In this document: in pieces, positions 26,801 through 33,990 of the stretch
How the letters are laid out: each line of letters opens with the position of its first letter
Position numbering within the stretch: position 1 is the stretch's first letter
Source of the DNA: Schistocephalus solidus
Taxonomy: Eukaryota > Platyhelminthes > Cestoda > Diphyllobothriidea > Diphyllobothriidae
Assembly: GCA_017591395.1 (NCBI GenBank)
Contig: WEDG01002501.1
Location: 205,421-269,420, forward strand
Length of the DNA: 64,000 bases
Reading direction: 5' to 3'
Position numbers and translations under genes: made by a program
Notes under the pieces: generated by a model
What the model was told of the DNA's origin: nothing
The model's database searches: none
What the model saw: the letters and a program-made list of their open reading frames with translations, nothing else

Positions 26801-28873
26801 CAGGCACTTGCAGTGAATTACCCATTAACTCTCCCTTCCTAGCCAAATGTGTTGCGACTGCATTGGCGGCTTGCAGGCGTTGAGCATTTTGAGTGGTTGA
26901 GTTCTAAGTTTTCCTGGCCTATATCGGGTCGTAATGGAGTTATGTGGCCATCTCCACAGCACCGGGACTTGGAACGCTCCCATACTACAGTTGGCATTGC
27001 GCTCCCTGTCCGGGAGGTTACCCATTTCCGTGTCCTTATCCTAATCTAAACGCCAGCATCAATCCAACCTTAAAACCAATCCTAATCTAACCCTAATTTC
27101 CCTGGTATGTAGTGCAGTCACCTGTAGTCTGGGGCGCTTCTATTCCCCTGGCCTACCACAGAGGGCATATGAACGGTTGTTTTTGGCCCGCTGAATTTTT
27201 CGTTCTCCAGAGCAAATTACTCACGGGAGATGGAGTGCAGGTTTGTCTGTTGCAGCGGTTGCTTTCCATCAAGCTCAGGTTTCCATTTGCTTACCTTGAA
27301 ACCACCAAGTCAGGGAAAATAACACTCCCGTCTCTCTTATCCTCCTGTATTTGTGAAGTGGATTTGCGGAAGAATTGAGTTCGGTGCACCCTTAAAGGTT
27401 TGCCTTACATCTCGGTATATAAGGACAGCATATCAACAATCGGAGCTTGCAAATAATGGCTTCGTACTTCTGCAAAGCTGCTCCCGCAACATTAACAGAG
27501 ATGGGGAATCCCGTTGGATTTACCTTTATTTGTTCGCACCTTTGGCCACTCAGTGTTCAGTGCGTACTCAGACAGTAGTCTGAGCGCTCCCTGAAGTGTG
27601 CCTTTTTCCCGTCACGCCTTCTCTCCAAATGATCACTGACTGCCGTTTTCACCGCTTCTTCGGGGATGAGGCTGAGCTGAGAAAGGTCTAACAAAACCAG
27701 TATTTGTCTAACAGATGCTCAGAGCCCTTTGGTGACATCTCAAATGTTTGATGAGCTATTGGGCCAGTGCATCAATAGATGTGCCCTTGAGAGCGACGGC
27801 TGATCAAAGGCGAGCGTTCGGCTTATTCGTTTTAAGCATCCTAAGGAAGTTCGCCAGGGCGACCTTCTGTTGTTGGGCTGCTTTCCAGTCGCTCGTAATT
27901 TTTTCCATTTTGGCGTCTAGTCGAATTCCAAGGTTGGTTCGTGTTGTATACTAGAATTTTCAGCTCCTAGCATTTGTATGCAGAGAAGGTGGTGCCGCCA
28001 AGGCCAAGAGAGACTGGATGGCCATTTCTGTCTCATTGGCCAACCAAACCCAATCCCAGCTCTGGTGGATCCGGGACTCGAACTTGGGTTCTTTGGTCAT
28101 TGTGCGTTTTAAAGTCTTCACTTCTACCCAGTTTATCCGGAACATACCTTTAGATTTAACCTCAGGCTTTTTTTGATTATCGAACAAGTTCCCTCCAAAT
28201 GTAAGCGCACTTGCTTAGTTGCCTGGAACGCAGTTCATATACGCGTAATTTTAACTCCTGCATCTGTCTAGCTAGTGTCGATTTCTTCCGGACGCTGCGT
28301 GCTGCATTACGATATTCTTTTGAACAAATGAAAATGCGCACATATAGGCACGTCCTCATGCTCCTCGTTTTTCAGTGACATTTTACACCTCCTTATCAAC
28401 TACTTCCCTGTTCCATTGAGTAATGCTAACTTTGTTCCGCATTCAGCTGCCAAGACCTTCGGGTCACCCTGCTTGTCGATGGCGGCGTCACGCACATGGA
28501 GAGCCACCCCGCCGGCAACCTAGACAGGGAAAAGTGTCGTGCCAGCTGGAATGTCCCCATTGATGCTACCGCCGCACCGGCGCCAACAGCCACCTCCCCG
28601 GTCTCGCCACACACTCCCCTAAACTGCGGTCTGATACGGGCCAGGTTTTCTCTCTCCGCGGGCCCTGGAAAGCCTCAGCCAGTGGCCTTGCAGTTCTGTC
28701 GGGACGGTGGTGCTCTGCCCAGCGGAACCACAATCGCACTGTGCTCAGAGGGCTACCGTCTCACCATGTGCAAGTACCGTCTCCTGGGTGATCGGTACTT
28801 TTGTGATCCACCTGTGGCGCCCCTGTCCCTCACCTCATCCTCCGGTCAGGAGGCAAAGTCGTCTGGATTGTAG
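5416..28873 (+). CDS. FCHO: FCHO-type muniscin (F-BAR only protein), 3' part of gene
   Basis: Five exons (5416-5890, 12202-12665, 22765-23297, 25976-26297, 28447-28873) carry the linker and C-terminal mu-homology domain of a muniscin endocytic adaptor. Family knowledge: FCHO proteins bend membrane with an N-terminal F-BAR, start clathrin-coated pits, activate AP-2 through the linker and bind Eps15/intersectin through the mu-homology domain. Seen here: a Pro/Ser/Ala-rich linker, then PIAVAVTETWRAQF, LLNYSVDLKGLR, FWRCEPASTDFRLDY, VTLLVDGGVTHMES, RARFSLSAGPGKP and EGYRLTMCKYRLLGDRYF, each aligning in order with the vertebrate FCHO2/SGIP1 domain as I remember it. Intron phases agree at the first three junctions. 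The fourth disagrees (phase 0 against a one-base start), so a small exon is missing or a site is wrong. The F-BAR exons must lie before the window. SGIP1 is the main alternative; VDGGVTxMxS favours FCHO. Confidence 0.78.
6090..6240 (-). repeat. tRNA-derived SINE, minus strand, well preserved head
   Basis: On the minus strand the tRNA-like head reads TGGCTCATTAGTAGAGCGC (A box, about 6222-6240) and GCGGGTTCGAATCCCTGG (B box, about 6186-6203). It is followed by the family body down to GTCTTTGTCGGC (about 6099). It lies within an FCHO intron. The 30-35 base spacing of the boxes and the internal pol III promoter fit a tRNA-derived SINE and not a working tRNA, since no closing acceptor stem is visible. 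Confidence 0.7.
6285..6375 (+). repeat. SINE body, plus strand, head-to-head with neighbour
   Basis: The stretch GGGTATGACTGGCTGATGAC, then GGCTAATAAGCCAGAAATGG and TCATTCCGGTCTCCCTTG, is the forward body of the same SINE family. With the minus copy at 6090-6240 it forms a head-to-head inverted pair. Its own tRNA head is degraded. Confidence 0.65.
6376..7655. other. FCHO intron, AT-rich, no gene seen
   Basis: This is mostly AT-rich sequence with a TA-rich patch near 7020-7080 (ATATATAATATATATTTTTT). No coding or RNA feature could be supported. Confidence 0.5.
7660..7985 (+). repeat. RTE 3'-tail fragment, plus strand
   Basis: The order of blocks matches the forward tail at 38400-38640: CACGCCAGCCACCAGCG, CCTCCAGTCTTCTTGACTCT, GTTGACATCGGG, GTGCGGTAGATGCAGTGCAA and the end GACGGTCGAACTGTCC. 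The segment 7900-7965 carries ACTATAATCTTATTAACGCG and GCCACCTAGCTGAA, which are foreign to the other tails and reappear at 9209-9274. Confidence 0.6.
8690..8775 (-). repeat. RTE 3'-tail fragment, minus strand
   Basis: GAGTTATCCCGTCAGTTGAC followed by AGCCTTCCAAGTAACGGCTC corresponds to the tail block at 2055-2100. It is a short orphan fragment within an FCHO intron. Confidence 0.5.
9209..9274. repeat. 66-base duplicate of 7900-7965
   Basis: The two 66-base segments differ at only about two to three positions, one being gaaagg against gaaggg. Sequence on the left differs completely and on the right diverges after GACGG. Compared with the decayed repeats around it this is a recent or conserved duplication. 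Confidence 0.8.
9275..10136. other. FCHO intron, no gene seen
   Basis: A 124-codon open frame at 9385-9759 lacks any recognised domain or splice borders. Nothing else stands out. Confidence 0.45.
10137..11063. repeat. Foldback element (family R1), copy 1
   Basis: The segment opens GTTAACCGAAATTCCGAAAT and ends with AAAAAATTGTTTAAC, whose reverse complement starts GTTAAACAA. Both arms continue to match beyond this: GGGTTGTAATAC on the left and GGGTTTTAATAC on the reversed right arm. Internal blocks GAATGCAGGTGTGACAGCAA and GGATGCCGGAATTT are shared with copies at 14773, 20120 and 57242. Long inverted arms, AT-richness and no coding capacity fit a non-autonomous DNA transposon or MITE-like element; the transposase family is unknown. 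Confidence 0.6.
11064..12201. other. FCHO intron 3' part with acceptor
   Basis: No gene is seen. The last 70 bases are strongly pyrimidine-rich (CCTTCCTCCTCTCCCCTCC) and end in CTTTTTTGCAG at 12201, a strong acceptor for the next FCHO exon. Confidence 0.6.
12202..12665 (+). CDS. FCHO: FCHO exon: Ser/Thr/Pro-rich linker
   Basis: The exon lies between CTTTTTTGCAG and donor GTATGT. It takes two bases to finish a codon and ends in phase 0, matching both neighbours. It encodes a low-complexity stretch: IALPASQPNTVQ, many Pro/Thr residues, a Ser run, an ITLKEEPHPTSS segment and an acidic EENDEGEV close to the end. No fold is expected; muniscin linkers are unstructured and carry short acidic motifs for AP-2. 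Assignment to FCHO depends on the phase fit and the strand, since the sequence is not conserved. Confidence 0.65.
13160..14170 (-). repeat. Repeat R2, minus copy (1 kb)
   Basis: The reverse complement matches 18600-19590 along almost all of its length. Shared blocks are GATCTTAATT, GTAAGGAATCGCATT, ACATGGAAGCAT/TTGGAAGCATGG, AACCGGTCAAA, TCTACAAATATGA, AATCGTGAA and AAGGACGAGCTGACACTAA. Neither copy keeps an open frame, so if it once encoded a protein it is decayed. Family unknown. Confidence 0.7.
14773..15401. repeat. Foldback element (family R1), copy 2
   Basis: It starts GTTAACCGAAATACTGAAAT and ends TTCGGTTAA, an inverted terminus. Inside, ATGCCGGCTTTTGAAG, CCGGCCGCCC and CTCGACGCCCTTATAAATTC match copies at 20150-20270 and 57350-57470, and GGAATGCAGGTGTAGCAACT matches 10683-10705. 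At about 630 bases it is shorter than copy 1. Confidence 0.65.
15478..15565 (+). repeat. SINE body fragment, plus strand
   Basis: GATTGGGTGTGACTGCCTGG, then GAAATGTTCATTCCGGCT, follows the forward SINE body seen at 6300. No tRNA head is left. Confidence 0.5.
16196..16395 (-). repeat. RTE 3'-tail fragment, minus strand
   Basis: CGACAGTTCGACCGTCGATT, GACGAGGTCCACCGTATGCT, GCAGGGACGGTGAATTGCGC and CCACCTGAGCCCGGTGTCA reproduce the terminal 200 bases of the RTE tail in reverse. It ends at AGTCAAGAAGACTG, the same internal position as in other copies. Confidence 0.7.
17430..18300 (-). repeat. RTE 3'-tail, diverged, minus strand
   Basis: GGTGGGCGCAGGACGCTGAC, TTGCGCATGAATTGGGTT and later CGCGTCAGTTGACAGCCTTA, GTGCTGAATTC and GTCCGATCCAGTCAGCC follow the order of the tail module at 1750-2230 with heavy divergence. 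A non-matching piece at about 17580-17980 interrupts it and holds ACACGTGCCACACACGCTC, also present at 58375. Confidence 0.5.
18600..19590 (+). repeat. Repeat R2, plus copy (1 kb)
   Basis: Inverted partner of 13160-14170; shared blocks are listed there. The strongest identity is at its right end, TTCAAGGACGAGCTGACACT at about 19530. An 87-codon open frame at 18910-19173 is not kept in the other copy and is not considered coding. Confidence 0.7.
20120..20935. repeat. Foldback element (family R1), copy 3
   Basis: The left arm contains CCGGCTTTTGAACGAACTTA and TTTTCGATGCCCTTATACAT. The right arm, reversed, contains CCGACTTTTGAACGAGC and, near its end, CCAATTCTGAAATGTGTTTT. The exact left terminus is unclear, so borders are approximate. 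Confidence 0.5.
20936..22764. other. FCHO intron, 3' part
   Basis: No gene is supported. At 20975-20993 the stretch GCGCTAAATACCAGGAA matches, in reverse, the border motif next to telomere-like tracts at 27090 and 40920. A B-box-like GTGCTTCGAACCCGCGCC at 22659-22676 (minus-strand sense) is a faint SINE trace. Confidence 0.4.
22765..23297 (+). CDS. FCHO: FCHO exon: start of mu-homology domain
   Basis: The acceptor CTGCTCAACAG gives a phase-0 start, GSFCSIVEESTLSTMERK, in agreement with the previous exon. An alternative acceptor at 22778 would break the frame. A Gln run and two Pro runs precede PIAVAVTETWRAQFPNG, the first strand region of the mu-homology domain, then GQLILAVARQDLLH and FNNCQRLRALQPAF, which correspond to the conserved membrane-proximal strands in FCHO/SGIP1. 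It ends AG before GTGGGT with two bases left, which the next exon completes to Ser. An in-frame ATG at 22807 is internal and is not taken as a start. Confidence 0.75.
25570..25790 (-). repeat. RTE 3'-tail fragment, minus strand
   Basis: GCGACAGTTTGACCATTGAT, CGCGGTGACTTGCGATGCAT and GTGTCATGACAGAGTCAAA follow the terminal tail order with several changes. It sits in the FCHO intron 23298-25975, where nothing else was recognised; a fainter trace is at about 24810-24900. Confidence 0.55.
25976..26297 (+). CDS. FCHO: FCHO exon: middle of mu-homology domain
   Basis: The acceptor is CTTATATATTTTCAG and the donor GTTTGT. Ser/Gly/Ala-rich sequence is followed by SYVISVAGDVLLQGL, an Ala run, then YTRLGLLNYSVDLKGLRPPI and FWRCEPASTDFRLDYCIQWP. 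The last two align with the most conserved part of the FCHO/SGIP1 domain (Y-N-V-D-x-x-K-Y-Q-V ... W-x-C-x-x-S-T-T-D-L-R-x-D-Y, from memory). The Ala/Gly-rich inserts are unlike the vertebrate proteins. The phase-0 end does not suit the next recognised exon. Confidence 0.78.
26440..26660 (+). repeat. Pyrimidine-rich tract in FCHO intron
   Basis: About 220 bases are dominated by T and C with short CTT/TCT repeats. They begin about 140 bases after the donor of the exon ending at 26297. A tract this long far from any known acceptor is unusual and might hide the acceptor of the missing small exon. Confidence 0.5.
27030..27105. repeat. Degenerate telomere-like (CCTAAT/CCCTAA) tract
   Basis: Units such as CCTTATCCTAATCTAAACG, CCAACCTTAAAACC and CCTAATCTAACCCTAA form an imperfect CCCTAA-type array ending in TTTCCCTGGTATGTAGTGCA. 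The end resembles borders at 40920 and 56060. Confidence 0.6.
27106..27984. other. FCHO intron, no gene seen
   Basis: Short unremarkable open frames on both strands; none was recognised. Confidence 0.45.
27985..28115 (-). repeat. tRNA-derived SINE, minus strand
   Basis: On the minus strand a B-box-like AAGTTCGAGTCCCGGATCC is followed by GGGATTGGGTTTGGTTGGCC, GAGACAGAAATGGCC and ATCCAGTCTCTCTTGGCC, the family body. It lies about 330 bases upstream of the last FCHO exon. Confidence 0.65.
28447..28873 (+). CDS. FCHO: FCHO terminal exon
   Basis: The acceptor is TTGTTCCGCATTCAG. The frame CQDLRVTLLVDGGVTHMES matches the FCHO strand with V-D-G-G-V-T. Next come an insert with Ala/Pro/Thr, then IRARFSLSAGPGKPQPVALQ, EGYRLTMCKYRLLGDRYF and a short tail ending in TAG. 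The G-Y-R-L/F-S-x-x-K-x-R-x-x-x-G-x-Y ending is the standard C-terminus of muniscins. No AATAAA was found in the next 400 bases. The one-base start is the phase conflict noted for the gene. Confidence 0.8.
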
Positions 28874-29745
28874 CTGCCTGCGCCTGTCATCGTTCTCTGC
28901 CTCCGTGCCTTCGAATCCACCCCAAGTCCTCATCCACCTCTAGCCAGTGGCCCCCAGATTATTCTCTGGTGAACATACTCATGCCCCCGCCCCCACCTGC
29001 TCGCTTTTCGCGTTAGTCGTGGTGAGGGTTGAGTGTTGCCTGTCGGTGACACGTGAGCTCAATTCTCCCTCTCCTTCTAGCTGCTCCAGCCTTCACCTGG
29101 TCACCCCGGTTTCTCATGTCCATCTGCTCTTTCTCTTTTACCCTCGCGATCTGACTTATCTCTAACGAAATACCCTCCTTTCCTGGCAAAACGAAATGCG
29201 ATTTTTCTACACAACGACCTGTTTTTGAAACTGGCGTCGTAGGGGTTGCTGTTTTACAGAAAGGATGTGTCCACTAACTGGTTGGTTATAAAGGCTAGTC
29301 GCCGAATTTTACCTGACAGGCGCCGAAAACCCAGCTCCCACTTATCGAAACGTTTCAGATATCGATAGGAGCACAAAACTTAGAGCGGGAAAGTCCTTTA
29401 TGTACACGAGGCCTGACTTTCGTCTGTTAGAAAGGGTTCAAATGAAAAGGGAAGTCGATTGATTAGTTACCGACGGATGGGGTGTTCTAACGAGGTGAGA
29501 CTTTGGAGGCGCCACCCATTACTTCGATTGTCAATGCTTACGGGGCCCGCATTTCCATCAACGCCTATGATAAACAGCACATCCTAGTCTTCTTCATTCT
29601 CGGGGCTTTTGCCTTACTGGAGGCAGGCGTGTGTCGGCAGTGGTGAGAACCTGATGGCTTGCTATCTGACCAACTACTCACAGAGTTTCACCGCGTCATG
29701 GAGTGCGATATCACAAGGAAGCATGGTTAGTAAACATACCTCATT
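28874..29745. other. FCHO 3' flank
   Basis: A pyrimidine-rich stretch follows the stop codon to about 29160 and is probably 3' UTR. No canonical polyadenylation signal was found. No further gene is seen. Confidence 0.4.
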
Positions 29746-29749
29746 ATTG

Positions 29750-29895
29750 ATGGGCGTGAACGAGCGCGACGAGTTCGAATGTTCAATTTCGAGGTACCGG
29801 GGTCTAACTGGCGGTTGTGGTATGGCCAGTTGACGGTGTACAAGACGCCAGAACTTTCCACTCCGGTCTCCTTTACTGGTAACTTTCCTAATGAA
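29750..29895 (+). repeat. Degraded SINE, plus strand
   Basis: GACGAGTTCGAATGTTC (B-box-like) is followed by GGGTCTAACTGGCGGTTGTG, GGTATGGCCAG and CACTCCGGTCTCCTTTACT, in the order of the SINE body but strongly diverged. Confidence 0.4.
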
Positions 29896-31734
29896 AGTAC
29901 CTTAAGATGGCTCCCTCCATGGGTATTGGGTGCCGCTATCGTGCTTCAACTTTCGGTTGCTTACTAATGAGGCGATATCTATGCTGCTGTGGTTGTGGAG
30001 GTCGACCATCTACATGCTAAGCATCTTTTATTCTAACCAAACGTATCTGTACTCTCTCAACGACAGTCCAAAACACTCGCATGACTTTCGCATACTGCTG
30101 CCAAAATTCCCTTGTTAGGCTACCAAGCCAGGATGGGCGAGTCCACTCTTATTACCTACTGGCGTTCAATGCTAGTGTGGAAAGTTATTACACCCCCTTT
30201 GCCTCTTTATCGATATTCTACGGATACGAGCTATAGGCTGCTCTTTTGAGGAGGCGCATACAATTTTGGGCAACTGCGCTGTTGGCAGTATAACCAAAAT
30301 CATAGGACTATTTCGGCACTGGTCTAAGTGTAGTGGGGCTCCGTTCAACACTTCCACCCTCAACCCCCGCACTGCTCTCCAATGCGCAACGTTCAGTTAA
30401 TCCAGGGCATGCTTACGGGTCGGCTACTGACATTCGGTAGGTTAACCGCGCTCTCAGTTACCATTTGTTGCTTTCATGTCCACTAAGCACAGTCACCCAC
30501 ATATCAGTAAATGAAACTAACTGATCAATGGCCTCTTCACGACATTTAAGTTCAATCTGTCAGTTTTACGTCTTGATAGGACCATATGGTCCAGCCTGTA
30601 CCTGTTCCATGGGAGTAGCTAGGGTATGGTGCTGCTCACTAAGCTGCCTGGTTTTGAGCTGGTTTTCTCCTGATTATGCTTCTGAAATCAGTGTCGAAGT
30701 AAAAATCCTTGTCAGTATTATAGCCAATTTTCCATTTTTGGCCTTCTAGGGCTTCACGGAACGGGGCCTGATTGTAGTCAGTTTCGCTACATCTTACCGG
30801 GTTACCACGGTTTTTTTTCATGAGAAAGAACGTTTGGTGCAGGCTTGTGGAGGACATAAAACCGATGGAAATCGGGCGATTTGTTTTCAGAGTCCGCATG
30901 GAATTTCATTTTCACAATTGTTAATACCAGCGAAGGAGGTTAAATTCACAACGAAAAGGGAGCACTGCAACAATTTATCCTTTCAGGGCTTGCAACCCAG
31001 GAATGTGGTTCAATAAGGCGATAGGTTTTGTAGGTGACTACGCGGAAATGGCAATGCTTACATCGCATGATCAATAGAAGCGAACCCTAGCATATACTGT
31101 CTTTCAAAGATAAACATTTGCTTTGGAAACACATTAGAAGCAAAAATCGCCTGTGTGGCTAGCCAGCACGCTTCATACAAAATATTGCAACCCCTAATTG
31201 CCAAAATATACGAAAAACTCTGTCATGAAAAAGTTCCTTATCGGTGATTACATTTCAAATACCATCATGTGATGGTTGCGATGTCCCATCAAAAGGATGG
31301 GCAATGCAGCCCAACCTTTATTTGTCAGTCCTCTTAAGGCTAATTGAGGCAAATGGACAAATAATACCTTACCATTTCATGCCATCTTAAGTTCTGTTTA
31401 TGAACTCACGTTCCCTTGCGGATGCAACTAAATTGCACAAACTTTAATACAACTAACTGACAGTCAGATCAGTTGAGCGTTTGCATAAGGGGCTGCGAGT
31501 GGGCTTTTGAAATTGGGCCACCATTTCTCCTCTATACATGTGGGGATTTTCTTATATGTCCATGGGTTGGCAAAATTTGCTCATTGTATACTATTATTTA
31601 TTATTGTTTAATTGAGCTACCCTAATGAGTTCATTTGCAAACGATTCAAGCACTGTTTTAAGGAAATCTGTCGCAAATTTCGCGACTCATTCACAGACGA
31701 CCATGCATGATGCCGACAGTTGCAGTTTTCAGCC
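29896..31734. other. Intergenic, no gene seen
   Basis: Only short frames without family resemblance are present. This lies between the 3' end of the FCHO gene and the CR1-like element. Confidence 0.5.
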
Positions 31735-32118
31735 CGTTTTTCAGTTCAGTTCAGTTTTATTAAGGGAAAGGTAAGCAACACCTATGAACTCCCGATTTAT
31801 TTCAAAGACATGACTAATTTAAAAATGCTGACACGTAATGGATGTTGGACAAAGTTTTATCTCCCTGTCACTCTACAGGGCATCGGACGAAACAATTATA
31901 AAATAATTTTACTCAAAAATAGGAAGTTGTATGTTCGACAATGTGTAATTTTGTGAAGGTAATAAATTGGGAAAATATTTTAGTTTCTAATGTCGTGGTG
32001 GTACATATAGCTGTACTGATCAAACTTCCACTTAAAAGTGTCAACGAATGGGGACATGATTATGTCGGCAGGCAGAGCATTCAGGCTTTAATCACTCTGT
32101 TGGAGAAGCAGAACCTTC
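31735..32118 (-). repeat. CR1-like 3' tail, second copy
   Basis: Matches 32640-33014 with small indels. It contains only the last codons and 3' UTR of the element, and ends abruptly after GAGAAGCAGAACCTTCTTG. Confidence 0.75.
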
Positions 32119-32128
32119 TTGGTCATGG

Positions 32129-32428
32129 CTATGCAAACCACAACGTGACGCTACAGCAATCTCCTCTGGTGTCCGCTTCAAAAACCCCCTGAACTTCACA
32201 TCCCACTTTTCTTCCCACGAGCTCATTAATGCTTTCTTCCTCACGAAAAGGAATTTCAAACTCAATAGCTCTCAACCATGTCGTAAGCATACCTTTAATG
32301 TCAGTGACTCCGTCTAAAGGGCCAAGGCCAACTGCTTCTCCATTTAAAAGTAGTTTTCCGTGTATTCCTACTGTTGACTTAGTCCAAAAAAACTTGGTCG
32401 AGTCCGCCTCGTTCCCATTCCACGCCAT
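32129..32428 (-). CDS. Unidentified 99-aa frame captured next to CR1-like tail
   Basis: The minus strand has a 99-residue frame with ordinary protein composition: MAWNGNEADSTKFFWTKSTV at the start, then GKLLLNGEAVGLGPLDGV, TTWLRAIEFEIPFREEE and VGRKVGCEVQGVFEAD. I do not recognise a family. It is in the same sense as the CR1-like tail and its stop lies about ten bases before the junction at 32119. The sequence just upstream of the ATG is in frame for five codons and preceded by a CAG, so it could also be an exon. It may be a piece of host or other transposon mRNA joined by template switching. Function is not assigned, and the frame may be chance. Confidence 0.35.
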   Translation of the reverse strand: MAWNGNEADSTKFFWTKSTVGIHGKLLLNGEAVGLGPLDGVTDIKGMLTTWLRAIEFEIPFREEESINELVGRKVGCEVQGVFEADTRGDCCSVTLWFA

Positions 32429-32871
32429 CCACTCCGGTCTCAGCTGTTCAATTTATTAAACTTATCAATACCCCGGGCAAGTCTAAGTATGCTACTAATT
32501 TAAGTTCCAAATAAAAGCGGCATTACAGTTGCGAAAACGATTAACCCTCCAGCATCTACTATACATGCCCACAATTTCCTTAGCAATTATTTCAATCAAA
32601 CAACTTCTCAGACTCCCCAATTTATTAACTCTATTCAGTTCAGTTAAGTTTTATTAAGGGAAATATAGGCGAAGCCTTTGAGTTCCCTATTGATGTCAAT
32701 GACTGCAAATTAAAAAAGGCTGACATATAATGGACGTTGGACAAAGGGTTTTCTCCCCGACACACTGCAGGGCATCGGACAAACAATTATAAAATAATGT
32801 TACTCTAAAATAGAGAGTAGTATGTTATATGACGCGAAAATTGTGGATGGGAATATGTTTCAGGAAATGTG

Positions 32872-33198
32872 TTAGGTTCGGATGTCGTGGTGGTACTTAT
32901 GGCTGTACTGGGCAAACTTCCGCTTAAAAGTGTCAACGGATGGGGATATGATTATGTCGGCAGGCAGAGCATTCCAGGCTTTAATCACTCTGTTGGAGAA
33001 GCAGAACCTTCTTGCATCCAGTCGTGCACTAGTCGCACGTAGTTTCATAGGATATCCTCTCAAAGTAGTGGTAATGGCCAGCTCAAAGAAGTCGCCGGAC
33101 GCAAGGCAACAATCATGACTCCGCATCATGCGAAACGCTTGTAGTAGGTTGCCGTGTAGCTCTCTATAGTCCAAAGGAAACAGATCAAGATTGGACAA
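32872..33198 (-). pseudogene. CR1-like polyprotein C-terminus
   Basis: The frame begins SNLDLFPLDYRELHGNLLQA and continues through RMMRSHDCCLASGDFFELA, ARRFCFSNRVIKAWNALPAD and SPSVDTFKRKFAQY to a stop. The pattern L-D-Y-R-x-L-x-G-D/N-L ... F-x-N-R-V-x-x-x-W-N-x-L-P is the usual ending of CR1/jockey-group reverse-transcriptase proteins. The ending looks complete, and a 3' tail follows. Confidence 0.8.
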
Positions 33199-33606
33199 TC
33201 ATGTATCGTAAGATAGGTAGCTTTGACCTCGAACAGGCGTGGTTGCACGTCTTTGGACCTTCTAAACGGTGCTGTGGTCTTTGACAGTCCACGGTCTTGA
33301 GGCTTGTGTTGCAAATTCCGATTGTGGTCACACGAACATCCCAAGACCTTATAAAAGCACTCTTTTGTCGAACTTTGCAAACGCCCGTTTAATTAGATAC
33401 AAGCTTGACATTGCAGATTTTGCTACTTTTGAACAATGGAACGATGGCTTCATTGAGGGCATGATCCATACTCCTTGATCTTTCTGAGCTTCTCCCTCTG
33501 GTAGCGGTGTGCGGTCCAGATAGTACATTCTCTAGTGCACGGAGCTGGTTCTGCCGATTAGCAGAATATTGCAATTGGTAGCATTGAATGGGAGGAGCCG
33601 GTTGTT

Positions 33607-33990
33607 CTACCATTCCTCGAGTCGATGCAATTTTGCCTGTAGATTTGCTTTATCAGCTTCGTTGTGGATGACCGTCCAAAGCTTTATATCGTCAGCAAAC
33701 ATTTCGGTGTCACATTCCAACCCAGTTACGCAGTCATCAATGTATATAAGGAAGAGGATAGGGCCAAGCACGAAACCCAGAGGAACTCTGCTCTCAATTG
33801 CCACCTCCGCCGATTTTTGATCGCCAAGACGGACAATCTGAGATCGCCCAATCAAGAAGTTTTCGATCCACCTCAAAAGCTTGCACCTTACCCCAATACG
33901 GTTGAGCTTTGTACAGGAGGCGCTGGTGAGGCACGCTATCAAAGGCCTTCTTGAAGTCTATGTAAACTGCGTGCACCTAATTTCCCTCAT
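33607..33990 (-). pseudogene. CR1-like reverse-transcriptase fragment
   Basis: In two overlapping frames the minus strand encodes VYIDFKKAFDSVPHQRLLYK (motif A with catalytic Asp) and then RVPLGFVLGPILFLIYIDD and EMFADDIKLW (motif C, F-A-D-D in place of the more common Y-A-D-D). A frameshift near 33890 separates motif A from the rest. Sequence between this and the C-terminal piece is broken, and endonuclease is absent. Confidence 0.8.

Larger units (their letters stand above)
31735..33990 (-). mobile_element. CR1/jockey-like non-LTR retrotransposon remnant, chimeric
   Basis: Minus-strand sense. The 5' part (33980-33607) encodes reverse-transcriptase blocks; the 3' part (33198-32872) encodes the polyprotein C-terminus; the tail ends at TTTATTAAGGG-like sequence near 32640. 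A second, independent copy of the same tail lies at 31735-32118 and is joined at 32119 to unrelated sequence. The two tails share GGGCATCGGAC, ACAATTATAAAATAAT, AAAAGTGTCAACG and TAATCACTCTGTTGGAGAAG. The block is therefore at least two insertions, both 5'-truncated, in the same direction. Confidence 0.75.
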
